Source: Porogramme epimiltina (lineage: Eukaryota > Basidiomycota > Agaricomycetes > Polyporales > Polyporaceae). From it: a stretch of 27,519 nt of DNA. This document shows positions 9,917-20,588 of this stretch, piece by piece (the stretch's first letter is position 1; every line of letters starts with the position of its first letter). The stretch is from contig FTLJ01000210.1 in assembly GCA_900155495.1 (NCBI GenBank), positions 1 through 27,519 of the forward strand, given 5' to 3'. The translations under genes were made by a program, and so were the position numbers. The notes below the pieces were generated by a model. The model was not told the DNA's origin. It made no database searches and was given only the letters and a program-made list of their open reading frames with translations.

Positions 9917-11308
9917 TCACCCCAGCACCGGCTTACCGCCCGGACCCGCCGCCCTCATCCCATTGAGAGCCTCCGTGTACGTGGGCGGTGCTCCTCCTGC
10001 CAATCGCTGCTCACGCATAGCAAGCTCAGCGCGGAGCACCCCCATCTCCCGTATCAACGTCCTCATTTCTGACAACGCCGTAGCTGCCCCTACCCCTACC
10101 CTTGCCGTACCGCCGCCATGATCAGGGCCCGACCGCACTCCTTCTCCTGTTTCCGTCGGTTCTCCATTGCCAACGCTTTCTATCCGGTTGGGGGCGCCCT
10201 CGCCAGTCTCCGTCGCTTGTAGGTGATCCGAGACATCACGTTGTTCGCCCGTCTGTATCCCAAGACGGTCAAGTTGCAGCGCGTGCATGCGAGCTTCGAG
10301 AGTCCTGATCCGCATTACTAGAGCGGTCTTGTCGTACGTCGTGGTTTCTAAGGGGAAAGCAGTGGCATTGAAGAATTGCATATGGGGCGAAAGTGAGTTG
10401 TGGGGGATAGGGATGTGTGTTGGGTAGCTCGAACCACTGGGGGGCGGTGCATGGGTCCATAGTGTTGCGCCCGATGGCTGGTACTGCCCTCGGATGTTCA
10501 GCACGCCGGAGGAAAGCGGGGGAGGTCCCATTGAGTGCCATTGGTGGATCCTTCCACGACGGCGGTGGCGGCGCATCCGCATCGCGCAAAACGCGAGGAT
10601 GGCGGCCACTACGACAATCCCTACGGCAACGCCTCCTAGGGCGGCCGCCACGTGCGACTTCGTTCGCTGGGGTTGAGGTGGGATGTCTGTCGGAGATCCC
10701 GGAGAAGAAGACGGAGGGGTCGTACAGGGGTCCGGCCCCTCTTCCTCAACGGTATATTGTGCGTAGTCGAATAGAACGAGTGACGAGGTTGTCCCGCCCG
10801 CACGGATCTGCATTGCGTGCTGTTTTTTCTCTAGCGACGTGTTGACGTACACCGGGACGTTGTAGATGACATTCCGGGTGTCATCAGGGGCGCGGGCGAA
10901 CTGGCCGACGTTCTCACCGTCGATATGGAACGTCAGGTTCGTCGATGTTGTCGCAGCGCCCGTGGAAGACAAGACCTGATTGACGAGGATGTTGTATATG
11001 TAGACGGCGGTGCCCGTGAAGTTGAAGGCAATGACGAGCTCCGAGGACGAATCCGTCGTCAAGTACGTAGCATCGTGCCACGTACCATCATGGACATTGT
11101 CGACGTCGATGAATGATGGGTTGATGTCACAGAACGAACATGTTTCCCCTTGTATCCACTGGGGACTCTCTGGGATGTACGACGGTGTGACCCCGGTAAC
11201 GGAATCTCCGTTCTTATCGTCGATGGTGCGATTGACAGCGGAGGAGCGGCAGAGACTAGGATAGCAAGATATGAGTATCAGAGGTAGAGACAAGGCTAGC
11301 AGTACCAT
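9917..11308 (-). CDS. Secreted-ectodomain single-pass membrane protein A with coiled-coil PPxY tail (463 aa)
   Basis: This is an uncharacterised family that I associate with Agaricomycetes. The first ATG at 11308 gives a signal peptide (about 1-23). The ectodomain spans about 24-190, with VNRTIDD near its start, a CxxC at 57-60, GTWHD at 75-79 and FTGTAVYIYN at 97-106. A Pro/Ser linker follows, then a membrane helix at about 219-243 and a basic stop-transfer run of Arg and His. The cytoplasmic part has coiled-coil-like heptads at about 330-355 and 410-437 and a PPTY motif at 441-444. It is close in design to the protein at 18031-19453. The TGA stop sits inside a perfect GTGAGT donor, so a further 3' exon is possible. 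An 87-nt in-frame intron (10434-10348) is also possible where both paralogues have one. It runs away from the mutase gene. A surface-sensor role is inference only. Confidence 0.85.
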   Translation of the reverse strand: MVLLALSLPLILISCYPSLCRSSAVNRTIDDKNGDSVTGVTPSYIPESPQWIQGETCSFCDINPSFIDVDNVHDGTWHDATYLTTDSSSELVIAFNFTGTAVYIYNILVNQVLSSTGAATTSTNLTFHIDGENVGQFARAPDDTRNVIYNVPVYVNTSLEKKQHAMQIRAGGTTSSLVLFDYAQYTVEEEGPDPCTTPPSSSPGSPTDIPPQPQRTKSHVAAALGGVAVGIVVVAAILAFCAMRMRRHRRRGRIHQWHSMGPPPLSSGVLNIRGQYQPSGATLWTHAPPPSGSSYPTHIPIPHNSLSPHMQFFNATAFPLETTTYDKTALVMRIRTLEARMHALQLDRLGIQTGEQRDVSDHLQATETGEGAPNRIESVGNGEPTETGEGVRSGPDHGGGTARVGVGAATALSEMRTLIREMGVLRAELAMREQRLAGGAPPTYTEALNGMRAAGPGGKPVLG

Positions 11309-12024
11309 GCCAAACCAGAGGACACTGACAGCAACTTTAAGAGACTGAGGGAAGGCTGCATGTTCCGAGTCTATCGTGGGATGAGGGAATCAAGATCAAT
11401 GCCATCTTGCCGGCGACTTTTTTCCGCTGTGAGGTATCTGCAGACGAGAAATGACTCTCAGATGTACAGGTAGACCGTGTGCGTAGATGTACCTACCCAA
11501 AGCTCCTGTTGCACACGGCATTCTATTTCCAAGCCGGTGGCAGGGGTGGCGGCACTGTGTAGCGGTGGTACTGTGCGATAGCCGCAGCGTTCCCCACCAG
11601 GTAGTATGGTGGCTACTCGCGTCCTGGTCTGCCAAAAAAAGCTTTTTGCTGTGGGGATGCCCTCCAAACTTCCCACGCCGCTTCCTCTGACTCGCTCGAC
11701 ATCACCGATATCATCTGTGTCCAGTGACTGGACTAGCGGTAAGAGTAATGTCCGGCCCCGAAGGCTGACACCGCAATGGGGCAGGGGAGGGGCGGTATGT
11801 TCGGGTCTTCACAAGCTTGAATCCCGGAGGTCGCCGGGGGACTCTGGAGTGCCCGGCCCCGTGGGAGTGCACCACGTGGTCACAGAAGAGATTAGATCCG
11901 GCTCACCAAACGAAAAGATTAGATAAAGCGCGATGATAGAATCTGTCCATGGATCGGACGAGATGAGGCTCGTCTTGGCCGCGGTCGTCGTTTCGTCGTC
12001 TCCTCCACTCTACCTCCATCCACC
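11309..12024. other. Divergent promoter region of membrane protein A and the mutase gene
   Basis: The two genes start outward from this 716-bp gap. No exon is supported. The last 40 or so bases before the ATG at 12025 are pyrimidine-rich, as is common at fungal housekeeping starts. No clear TATA box is seen on either side. Confidence 0.5.
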
Positions 12025-14063
12025 ATGGTCGAAATCAAGAACAAAGTCTGCCTCATGTCCGTCCCCTCCCCCTCCCCGACGACACCCATGCTCACTCGTC
12101 TCTCAGCGTACACGATGGCTGGGGTATCGCCCCAGAGAAGGGCATGAAGGGCGACGCGATCGACGCTGGAGTTACGACCAACATGGACACCATCTCCAAG
12201 GACCACAGTGCCCGTAGCCTCCACGCACACGGTCTCGCAGTCGGCTTGAGTGATGGGCTCATGGGCAACTCGGAAGTTGGGTGAGTGTCTCGTTCATCGC
12301 ATATATCCTACCTTGTCCGCTGCATACAGCACCACTTATGCCTGTGTGTCGTGGAAGTCACCTCAACATCGGGGCTGGGCGCATTGTCTGGCAGGATATC
12401 GTTCGCATTGACGTCTCGATCAAGAAGAGGCAGTTCCACAAAAACGAGATTATCCTGGAGAGCTTCAACCGCGCCAAGGACGGCAACGGTCGCCTGCACC
12501 TCCTCGGCCTCGTAAGTCATCACCTTCCTTATCTTAAAGGCGAACCTCTATAACATATAACTCACAGGTGTCGGATGGTGGCGTTCACTCGCACATCAAC
12601 CACCTCTTCGCCCTGCTTGAGACCGCGAAGGAGGTCGGCCTCAAGGAGGTCTACATCCACTTCTTCGGCGACGGTCGCGACACCGCCCCACGCTCGTCGG
12701 CAGGGTACATGAAGGACCTTCTTGCCTTTATCGAGAAGGAGAAGATCGGCGAGGTCTCGACCATTGTCGGCCGATACTACGCCATGGACCGCGATAAGCG
12801 CTGGGAGCGCGTCAAGATCGCGGTCGACGGCCTGGTCAAGGGCGAGGGCGAAAAGGGCGAAGACCCTGTGAAGGCCATCGAGGAAAAGTACGAGAAAAAC
12901 GAGACGGACGAGTTCTTGAAGCCCATCATCGTCAACGGCGATGCGGGCAGGATCAAGGGTGCGTGTCCCGCAGTACCCCCACCCGCTCTCCATGAACCCG
13001 CTAACCCCACGCACAGAGGGCGACACCTTGTTCTTCTTCAACTACCGCTCCGACCGGATGCGCGAGATCGCATCGGTGTTCGGGCTCCCCGACAAGCCTA
13101 TGGAAGTCGACATCCCGAAGGACCTGGTATGTGCCCACCACGACTTTCATCCCGCTCGTTTCATGACGACGTGCGAACGCAGCACATCACGACCATGTCG
13201 CGGTACAACGCCGAGTTCCCGTTCAACGTGGCATTCCCTCCCCAGGCGATGACGAACGTCCTCGCTGAGTGGCTCGCGAAGCAGGGCGTAAAGCAGGCCC
13301 ATGTCGCGGGTACGTCCTTCTGCTCCACCACACATGCTCTGACACCGCACTAACACCCCGCGTATGCGCTGCAGAGACGGAGAAGTACGCGCATGTGACG
13401 TTCTTCTTCAACGGAGGCGTCGAGAAGCAGTTCGACCAGGAGGAGCGGCACATGATCCCCTCGCCTAAGGTCGCTACCTACGACAAGCAGCCGAAGATGT
13501 CCGTCAAGGGCGTCGCGGAGAAGGTCGCGGAGCTCGTCCACGCGGGCGAGCACGATCTGATCATGTGCAACTTCGCGCCTCCGGACATGGTCGGGCACAC
13601 GGGCGTGTACGAGGCGGCGGTCGAGGCGATCACGCACACGGACGAGGCCGTGGGTATCGTGTACAAGGCGTGCGAGGAGGCGGGATACGTGCTGCTCGTC
13701 ACTGCGGACCATGGAAACGCGGAACAGATGATCAACCCGGCGACGGGGGCACCGCACACCGCACACACTACAAACCCGGTGCCGTTCATTATGACGGGAG
13801 ACCCGAAGGTGCTCAAATTCTCGGAGGATAAGAAGGACGGCGAGGAGGAGGAGGGCGCTCTCTGTGATGTTGCCCCGACTATTCTTGACATCATGGTGAG
13901 TGACGCACATCTTGGAAGCGCGATATGTCTTGGCTGACAACGAACTCGTCCCACAGGGCCTGCCGAAACCCGAAGGTACACGTTTCGTTCTAAGCTGTGC
14001 ACCTCCCGTTCTAACGTTCGCTTTACAGAGATGTCCGGACGCTCACTCCTGGAGAAGGCATAG
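12025..14063 (+). CDS. gpmI: 2,3-bisphosphoglycerate-independent phosphoglycerate mutase (9 exons, 520 aa)
   Basis: The enzyme interconverts 3- and 2-phosphoglycerate in glycolysis and gluconeogenesis in the cytosol, with a two-metal alkaline-phosphatase fold and a phospho-Ser intermediate. Exons: 12025-12056, 12107-12280, 12358-12511, 12568-12958, 13017-13126, 13183-13309, 13375-13895, 13957-13975 (19 nt), 14029-14063. They join in frame to 520 aa, the usual family length. VHDGWG carries metal ligand Asp 14. GNSEVGH carries catalytic Ser 66. SDGGVHSH and GDGRDTAPRS are substrate-loop motifs. DMVGH is at 400-404 and TADHGN at 439-444, the latter two holding metal ligands. The start ATG lies in a CACCATGG context. 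Introns 1 and 2 are less typical: intron 1 has donor GTCCGT, and intron 2 has acceptor AAG. They are fixed by the conserved frame. The symbol is the bacterial one, since no fungal name is standard. It is almost certainly the housekeeping copy. Confidence 0.97.
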
Positions 14064-14610
14064 ATGGTCACGAAGCAATGATTCGAAGAAGATCCCAGGG
14101 GGTGTCACGATATATAGAAGCATACTAGCGCCTCGCAGTTCATTGTAAACACAGTAATTAATCTATCAATCATAGACGTCGAGAAAAAAAAATCAAGTAT
14201 ATATCAATGGCCTACGGGGTGATCGCCCGTGTATCTCCTCTGGTGTCATGGTTTCCCGAAGTCCATGGGTATTTTTGTTAGTGTGAGCCCTCCCCTGAAA
14301 AGAACCATTCGTATACACCCCGTCCAATTTACTTCATTGATTTTGCCCATACCATTGTTTCACGCTGCAGAGTTCCCCCTGTCGGGGGCCTTCATACAAG
14401 ACGATTCAGTCAAACTCTATCAATACTAGTGATATGGCCGCGTTGGTGAGGCCACGGTGAGTCCTATACTTAGACCCGGGGGCCCGTGGCACGGGTGTTG
14501 ACTACGTCTGGGGACTCCATGCAGCTCTTACCTCTCACCCGACTCCTGGTCGGATACAGCTTGCTCTCCGACCTTCACACTATTCAAGCTCAGCTTTCAA
14601 TTATCGCACC
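14064..14610. other. Intergenic between the mutase gene and membrane protein B
   Basis: It holds the mutase 3' untranslated region, including an A-run at about 14186, and the promoter of the next gene. No exon is supported, but the 5' end of the next gene is uncertain and an upstream exon could lie here. Confidence 0.4.
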
Positions 14611-16227
14611 ATGCGCCTCGAATGGATGGTGTACGTTCTCCTCTGTTATGGCACATTGGCGCACTTGGCGCACGGCATGCCAATTCATTGACCAACTCGA
14701 CTTGAACAGCGGCTCAATCTGAGAATGTTGTTATATGGACCTGCACGACGTCTCCGTTCGCAAACTTCACCATGATGTACGTACCTTTCCGGAATTGCTC
14801 TAGCCAGAAATTATGCTGATATTTGCGCCTTCAGGATCGCCAATGTGGATCAGAACATCCTACCTAAACCTCTAGGGCTCGCCGCTCAAGTACCCAACTC
14901 TGATTGCTCCTGGATCATCCCAAAAGAGACCGTAGCAGAGTTCGAAAATGCATCCGGATACACCATGCAACTCACAAACTCGTTCGACCCGGACAATGTA
15001 AGTTATAGACCGTGGTGACCCATTGGCCCTGCCCTATCACTGCGTCCCTCCAATATCACCTTCACAACTCTACAATGGCATCTTATCCTTATATCATATC
15101 CGTGTAAATCGAGAAACCTAACAAACACCAACTGTCATAGATATACGTTGAATCCGAGGAATTTGAAATCTCAGGTAGCCTGTCGACCTCCCAAGCAAGT
15201 TCTACGACCTCTTCCGTGATATCGAGAGCAAGCTTCACTATCTCTATGAACACCAGTAACACCAGCTTCACTAGCAGCGCCACAACTATATCGAGCTCTA
15301 CTACGCCAAACTCTGCTACAACAAGCTCGATTACAGCTACACCCACTCGCCAGACGACGAGCCTTCTGTCGACGCCGGCTCATAGTAGAACTACCAATAC
15401 CAGTGCTCCACAGAGCACAGTGACACAAACAACATCCGGGAAGACAGCAACCCTTTCGGGTTCCGCATCCCCGTCACTCACTCTGTCGCCGGGAGGCGCG
15501 ATATCCACCTCCAAGTCCCAGCAAGACTCCCATACACCCCCTAGCAGAATCGGCATCATAGTAGGCGGCACTATATGCGCGATGACGGTGATCGCCATTG
15601 TCTTGGCCTCGATCTGCTCTCTTCACAAACGACGCGCTCGATCGCCTGCATTAGTGGCAAACAGGCCAGATGTGGCGTCCAAACCACCAGTGGTCGCAGC
15701 TGATGGACCCTCCAATCACAGCCTCCTAGAAAGTATGTCTTCTCCTCGTATCCGTTCCATATTCGACCACAAACCTCTGTCAACGGCTAGCTTCGCCTAT
15801 TTCTCCAGCACTCGATGCTGCTATGAGACAAATATCACCAAGGGCAGGGTCCCAGTGTACGACCCTGCTCGTGCGTCAAATAGAAACACTAGAAACGCAA
15901 CTGAACGCCCTGGGATTGGATCCCGGCCGCTCCGACGTAGCGGTACGGGGCTCGGGGTCCGTCACGGTCGATGGCCGGCGCGCACCTGACAACAACCTGA
16001 GCGGTGTGGGCCCCCCAGCAGGAGAACACGCAACTAACAAACTCGACGTCCCAACCCCACATGCGGAAAGTCCAATCGGGGAGGAAGAGCCCGCGGCGAT
16101 GGATCACAACTTAGCTCGGGTGGAAACGGAGCTCGCCACGATGAGGGAGGAGATTGCGGCGTTACGCGCAACGTTGGCCCGAGCGCAACAAGACGAAGCA
16201 CCACCGATGTATTCAGAAGCGCGGTAA
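14611..16227 (+). CDS. Kre9/KNH-type ectodomain membrane protein B with coiled-coil PPxY tail (5 exons, 424 aa)
   Basis: Exons: 14611-14644, 14710-14776, 14835-14997, 15141-15732, 15809-16227. After a short hydrophobic N-terminus, residues about 16-98 match the Ig-like Kre9/KNH N-terminal domain found in fungal wall and surface proteins. The matching features are VVIWT near the start, IANVD, the CSWIIP strand, the ASGYTMQL strand and the final EFEIS strand. A Ser/Thr-rich, probably O-glycosylated stalk runs to about 220. A membrane helix follows at about 225-247, then a basic stop-transfer segment, two coiled-coil segments and PPMY at 417-420, six residues from the intron-less end. The tail clearly resembles those of the genes at 9917-11308 and 18031-19453, though the ectodomain does not. 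The first exon is the weak part: its donor (GTTATG) is poor and the signal peptide looks short, so the true start may differ or the 5' end may be damaged. Confidence 0.72.
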
Positions 16228-18030
16228 CGCTGAATCGAGTGGTAAGTGCGAAGGCATAAACTTCGTGTAGGTTGCGGGAAGGCTGTTTTGCTAATTTGAG
16301 GTTGGCTTGCGTAGAGATAGAGAGATACCAACATTAACGGAGAATGTGTCTTCGCAGGGGTGTACGGGGCGGATTTGTCACAAGGGTTAAATTCGATCCA
16401 TCGTACTGTCATCGGAATAGATGTTGATGAAATTGGGGAACGAAAAACTGCGAAAACAATTGTCGCCGTGTTAAAGCTAACAGGTCCTCCCCACTCCCTG
16501 CGGAAATCTGGGGTATGATCCGTACAAACAGGGTGTTTATCTTGCGCACACGTAGCACAAGGGCCTACGATGGCTGCATACATTGGCAAGCTCAAACTTG
16601 AGAGGAATGATTATGAAAATGCAGCGAGTTACTCACCAGCACCGAAAGTAACCGACTAGCTTCGCCAATTCGCGCCCACCCATTGCATCTTGCTGCTAAG
16701 TGCTCAACGATTCTCCCACAAGCTACTCTTCCTCGCTCCTTTGGCCAGTCCCTCTTGAGGTGGTGAGGATCCCGTGTTGAGTATAGGGGCGGTCCGCGTC
16801 CAAGTGGAGGTTGGCGCAGCCGCGAAGCGCCGCTTGAACACGGGCACACGCGGTCTGAGTAACGCCGCACGCCCAGGGAGATGGTAGTGCTGCCCGGTCG
16901 GCACTCGCGTCGTGTAATTCTAGGAGCCGAGTGGCAGTCGAAAAGCCGACAGAGATTGTGTCGAAGTCGTCTTAGCCTAGGCAAGCCAAGATACATCCAA
17001 GGATCATAGCTGGCTGACCGCACTCAGAAACCGCGAGAACAAGGACAGTCGTCAGGAAAGGAGTCATCGGGCAGGCAAAGGCGCGATGGAACTCCGAAAG
17101 AGGTCGAGGGCCGAGGCTATACTAGTACACGTGCATGGGCGTCAATCTGCCTACTTTCGACGAGCGGTGACTTAAACTCCTACTACGGTCAACATTACGC
17201 GCGGTTTCAGCCATGGCCTGGCAGCGTCGAACTCCTCAGCGCGAGCGTTACCCATCATTCGTGCGACACCTCAACTTTATGTCCAGACGTCCTTGTCCTT
17301 GCCCTGCCTATCTCCTCTAACTATGTGCCAAGGACGATAGTGACGTAGTTGGTCTTAGCGTATCCATAACTTGAAGGGTATGATCTCCAGCCGCGAACTT
17401 GCCCCGATTTATCACCCAACTTACTACCGTACCACTACAGCCTTTTTTTACCTGAACTGCGGTCTACACAAAACGTTGGATCAAAGATCTATCCATCGTG
17501 TCGTCCTGAGGCGCTGGCATCGCCTCGCTCGCTGTCAGGATCGGAACGTTAAAAAGCTAACTCCTTGCACTAGATACGCTTCACAGCATACGGGGATACA
17601 GCCCATGTGTGGGCCAGCACATCCTCTCCTTGTGTTACCGACTCGTTCCAATAAAAACCGATTTTCTTAAATTGACCCTATTAATAATAGGGTCTTTTCT
17701 ACTCTGCTCTGTTTTCATCGGCTTAGGAAGTGACGTGGAGGCATTTTGCTAGGTGTGATCCCTCCATTGACATGTACCGCGGTCACCCGAGGGCTAATCT
17801 ACGATCAGAGGGATTCCCGGAACCTGTCTGGCAGTGCGCCAACAACCCTACTTTAGACACGGTCCCGGCTCCGACGAATCTCATTGATATAGGGTAGGGG
17901 CACCCAGTTTTTGGCGGCATCAGGCTTTGAGTCCCACACTGTTTCAAAACGCACTCGGCATCTCCTGCTAGAGGGCCCGCACGCTCTTCCACTCCCTACC
18001 CCCACTCAGGAGGGCTGGTCACTCCCCACC
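16228..18030. other. 1.8-kb intergenic region with no recognised gene
   Basis: The longest open frames are on the minus strand (17023-16592 and 16595-16104). The first runs into a GTGAGT donor at about 16637 but has no recognisable domain, and the second overlaps the end of gene B antisense. An imperfectly understood hairpin lies at 17674-17694, listed separately. Otherwise it holds the 3' flank of gene B and the promoter of gene C. Confidence 0.4.
17674..17694. repeat. 10-bp inverted repeat followed by a T run
   Basis: The arms GACCCTATTA and TAATAGGGTC flank a single A. TTTT follows directly on the plus strand. The look is that of a bacterial intrinsic terminator, but in nuclear fungal DNA its role is unknown. 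Confidence 0.7.
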
Positions 18031-19453
18031 ATGCGCACCCTAGCATTACTCTCGGTCCTTTCTAGTTTATCTATTCCCTACCACCTCGTCTCCGCCAGTC
18101 TAGTGAACACTACCATCGACGACAAATTTGGAGACGCTGTGTCAGGCGCGCTACCCACGTATACCCCACCTCAACTCTGGAACCAGAGCCCAGGCTGTTC
18201 AGTTTGTACCATTACCACACCCGAGGTCGATGTCAACCAGGTATTCAGAGGAACGTGGCACGACGGCTACCATGGCTCCAACGACAGCCCCGACTTCAAC
18301 GTCTCCGTCTCTTTTTCTGGGATCGCCGTCTACGTCTTCAACCTCATCGCAGAGAATTGGCAGACGAACCTCACCTTCTATATCGACGGTCATGTGGTGG
18401 ACACTTTTCTTCATGTACCTCCCCCTCAAGCCCCTGCCGTTATCACTTATCAAGTCCCCGTATTGTCCAAGACACAACTTTCAAATGGACCCCATACGCT
18501 CGACATTGTCGCGGGCACAGAGGCAAATAGCTCCCTCAATCTTCTCGATTACATTGTGTACACCGTCGACACCAGCGAAACTTCATCCTCCCCGTCCACA
18601 TCCTCCCCAACCTCCACGCCGTTGACCAGCTCAACCCCCATCACGTCGACAGCTGCGCCCGCAGCATCGGAGCCCGTTGTGGGCACCTCAGAGTCACATT
18701 CTCGGATCGCCGATATCGTGGGCGGTGCCGTGGGCGGCGCCGTCGCGATCGCCCTCATCGTCGCGGCCATCCATTTCCTACGGCGGCGCAAGCGGAGCCG
18801 CATGCGGCCGCATCTGCTCCTGGATAGTCCGGAAGACCTCTACATGCTTCCTGCCACTAATGGACATGGCGGAACGGGCTCTGCATCACCAGCAGATATG
18901 AGGGGTTACCTCTCCCCGGCGCCGCTCTATCCATCCCGGTTATCCGACACACTCGCCACTGTCCCCGCTCAAGATGGTGAGCGTGAATTTCTCCACAAAC
19001 ATCAGGATTTTCAAGCCTAAATGCTTATTAGCGACCACTTCCGGTGGGCATCATGCGCTCGATGCAGATAGCGTCACCGGATCATCCACTGTTCCACCAA
19101 CGACACCCTCTTCCGCGGGCGGCACTGCTGTGCTGGTCAAGCAGATACAGGAACTTCAGGCCCAAGTCCAGAAACTCGTAGAATTGCAGGACACTCGGCA
19201 CACAACTCCGGCCCCACAGTCAGACAAGAGCACTATGTTGACGTGGCGAGGGGGTTCTGTCGATGGCGACTCGAGGGGTGTGGGTAGCGGGGAGACAGCA
19301 GTAATGGAGGAGAGGGGTACGGAGGGAACGAACCCCGGGAATCGGACGGGGGTTGCCGCAGAGATTGCAAGCTTAAGGCGCGAGATTGCCGCACTGCGCG
19401 GGGACGTGGCGCACAGCCAACAGCTTGAGGAGCTTCCCGTCTACAGTACATGA
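18031..19453 (+). CDS. Secreted-ectodomain single-pass membrane protein C with coiled-coil tail (2 exons, 455 aa)
   Basis: This is a paralogue of the protein at 9917-11308. Exons: 18031-18976 and 19032-19453. A second usable acceptor would start exon 2 at 19068 in the same phase. I chose the ATG at 18031 because it begins a clean signal peptide (about 1-22), although the frame is open further upstream. The ectodomain spans about 23-180: VNTTIDD, CSVC at 56-59, GTWHD at 74-78, and SGIAVYVFN at 96-104. A Ser/Thr/Pro stalk follows, with a membrane helix at about 228-250 and an Arg/Lys run. The cytoplasmic tail has a coil beginning VLVKQIQ, an Ala/Arg/Glu coil near the end, and terminates in LPVYST where the sister proteins have a PPxY motif. 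The single intron lies between the juxtamembrane region and the first coil, in phase 1, as in gene B. Function is unknown. Confidence 0.88.
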
Positions 19454-19604
19454 TATGGTTGGACTTGTTAAGTAGTAGGACAGTATCATCGAGTCGAGAT
19501 TTATGCCAGGGAGCAGGTACTACTACCCACGAGGGGACAATGAATCGAACAGACTACGGTGCGCTCCACGCATCTACGACAACAGACAACCACCACCACC
19601 ACCA

Positions 19605-20588
19605 CTATACATCCTCTCTCAACTCTATCCCGTACTTAGTGCAAACGTCCTGCGCGTCCTTTGCCCCGTAAGTGTTGCAGAGGATACTCCGTATGAACAC
19701 GGTCCGCTTCACAGGCTTCCCTCCCGGCCCCGGCCAGCACATGAACCCCCTCGCGAACGCGCTGGGGATGTTGTACCCCACTAGCGTGCGCGACTTGCGC
19801 TTCCCAGGTAGGAGCGGTGCGGGCTGGCTCTCCAGCGTGAGCGCCCTGATGCTGTGCGGGGGATCCAGGTCCTTGAGGAGGGTCGCGGTGTCGAGGTGGA
19901 GGTGCTCGGCCTTCGAGAATATGTGCGGGATGCTGGCGAGCAGGCAGCCCTGCCAGTGACCATCGGGCTCCATACGGGGTCTCGAGCAGCAGTTGCATGC
20001 GGGAACGGCCTTAAGACGGAGGAAGCGGATGGCGGAGAACGTGTGATCCCACGAGCCGAGGAACAGCTTGCTTATATTTGAAGAGACGTTGAGGTAGAGG
20101 TGGGTGAGGGTGGGGCCGCGGTGGAGGACATCGAGTATAATTTGGAGCGCACAGAGAGGGAGGGTGACGAGCGATGTGATTGTGACCGAGGAATACGAGC
20201 CGACGTGCATCTGGACGGCGTTAAGGTAGTTGTCCAAGCGGGACGTCCATAGTTCCTTGCTTTCGGCATGGCAGGAGTGCATCATCGTTACATCGAAAGT
20301 GATGTGGGACGCACGGGGCATACTGAGGACAATGTTAGAGTCGGTGTTGTCCTTCTGAGAGAGACCCTCGATGCGCTCGACGGCGCTCGCGTATAGCTTA
20401 AGGTCCTTGTGAGAAGGTTCGAATTTAAACATGGGATTGCGGACCGTGACATCAGCAGCGACCTGGAAAAAATGAGGGTGGGTGGTGCTGAGGGTCATGT
20501 GAAATTGCGAACGCTCGTCAGGGTTAGCAGTGGAAGACCAGGCAGCCCTGACGATGAGGCAGAGCACTTCCGTAGGAAGGGTGCGCAT
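19605..20588 (-). CDS. F-box-like / leucine-rich hypothetical protein (327 aa)
   Basis: A single-exon frame begins with an F-box-like segment (LPTEVLCLIVRAAW, residues 4-17) and continues with irregular leucine-rich beta/alpha units such as LTHLYLNVSS and IRFLRLKAVP. A CNCC cluster lies in the middle. This is a common, highly expanded protein type in Agaricomycetes. By family, the F-box would bind Skp1 in an SCF ubiquitin ligase, with the repeats choosing the target, but the F-box here is degenerate and neither step is shown. It converges on membrane protein gene C with about 150 bp between stops, and diverges from the HET gene across 737 bp. Confidence 0.7.
   Translation of the reverse strand: MRTLPTEVLCLIVRAAWSSTANPDERSQFHMTLSTTHPHFFQVAADVTVRNPMFKFEPSHKDLKLYASAVERIEGLSQKDNTDSNIVLSMPRASHITFDVTMMHSCHAESKELWTSRLDNYLNAVQMHVGSYSSVTITSLVTLPLCALQIILDVLHRGPTLTHLYLNVSSNISKLFLGSWDHTFSAIRFLRLKAVPACNCCSRPRMEPDGHWQGCLLASIPHIFSKAEHLHLDTATLLKDLDPPHSIRALTLESQPAPLLPGKRKSRTLVGYNIPSAFARGFMCWPGPGGKPVKRTVFIRSILCNTYGAKDAQDVCTKYGIELREDV

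Noticed and set aside
13350..14071. Two long minus-strand frames of about 196-197 codons
   Set aside because: They lie opposite the phosphoglycerate mutase exons, whose motifs and splice sites are unambiguous on the plus strand.
19590..19608. CCA/CAC trinucleotide run
   Set aside because: Only about five units, in the short gap between convergent genes. No coding frame uses it as a His tract with support.
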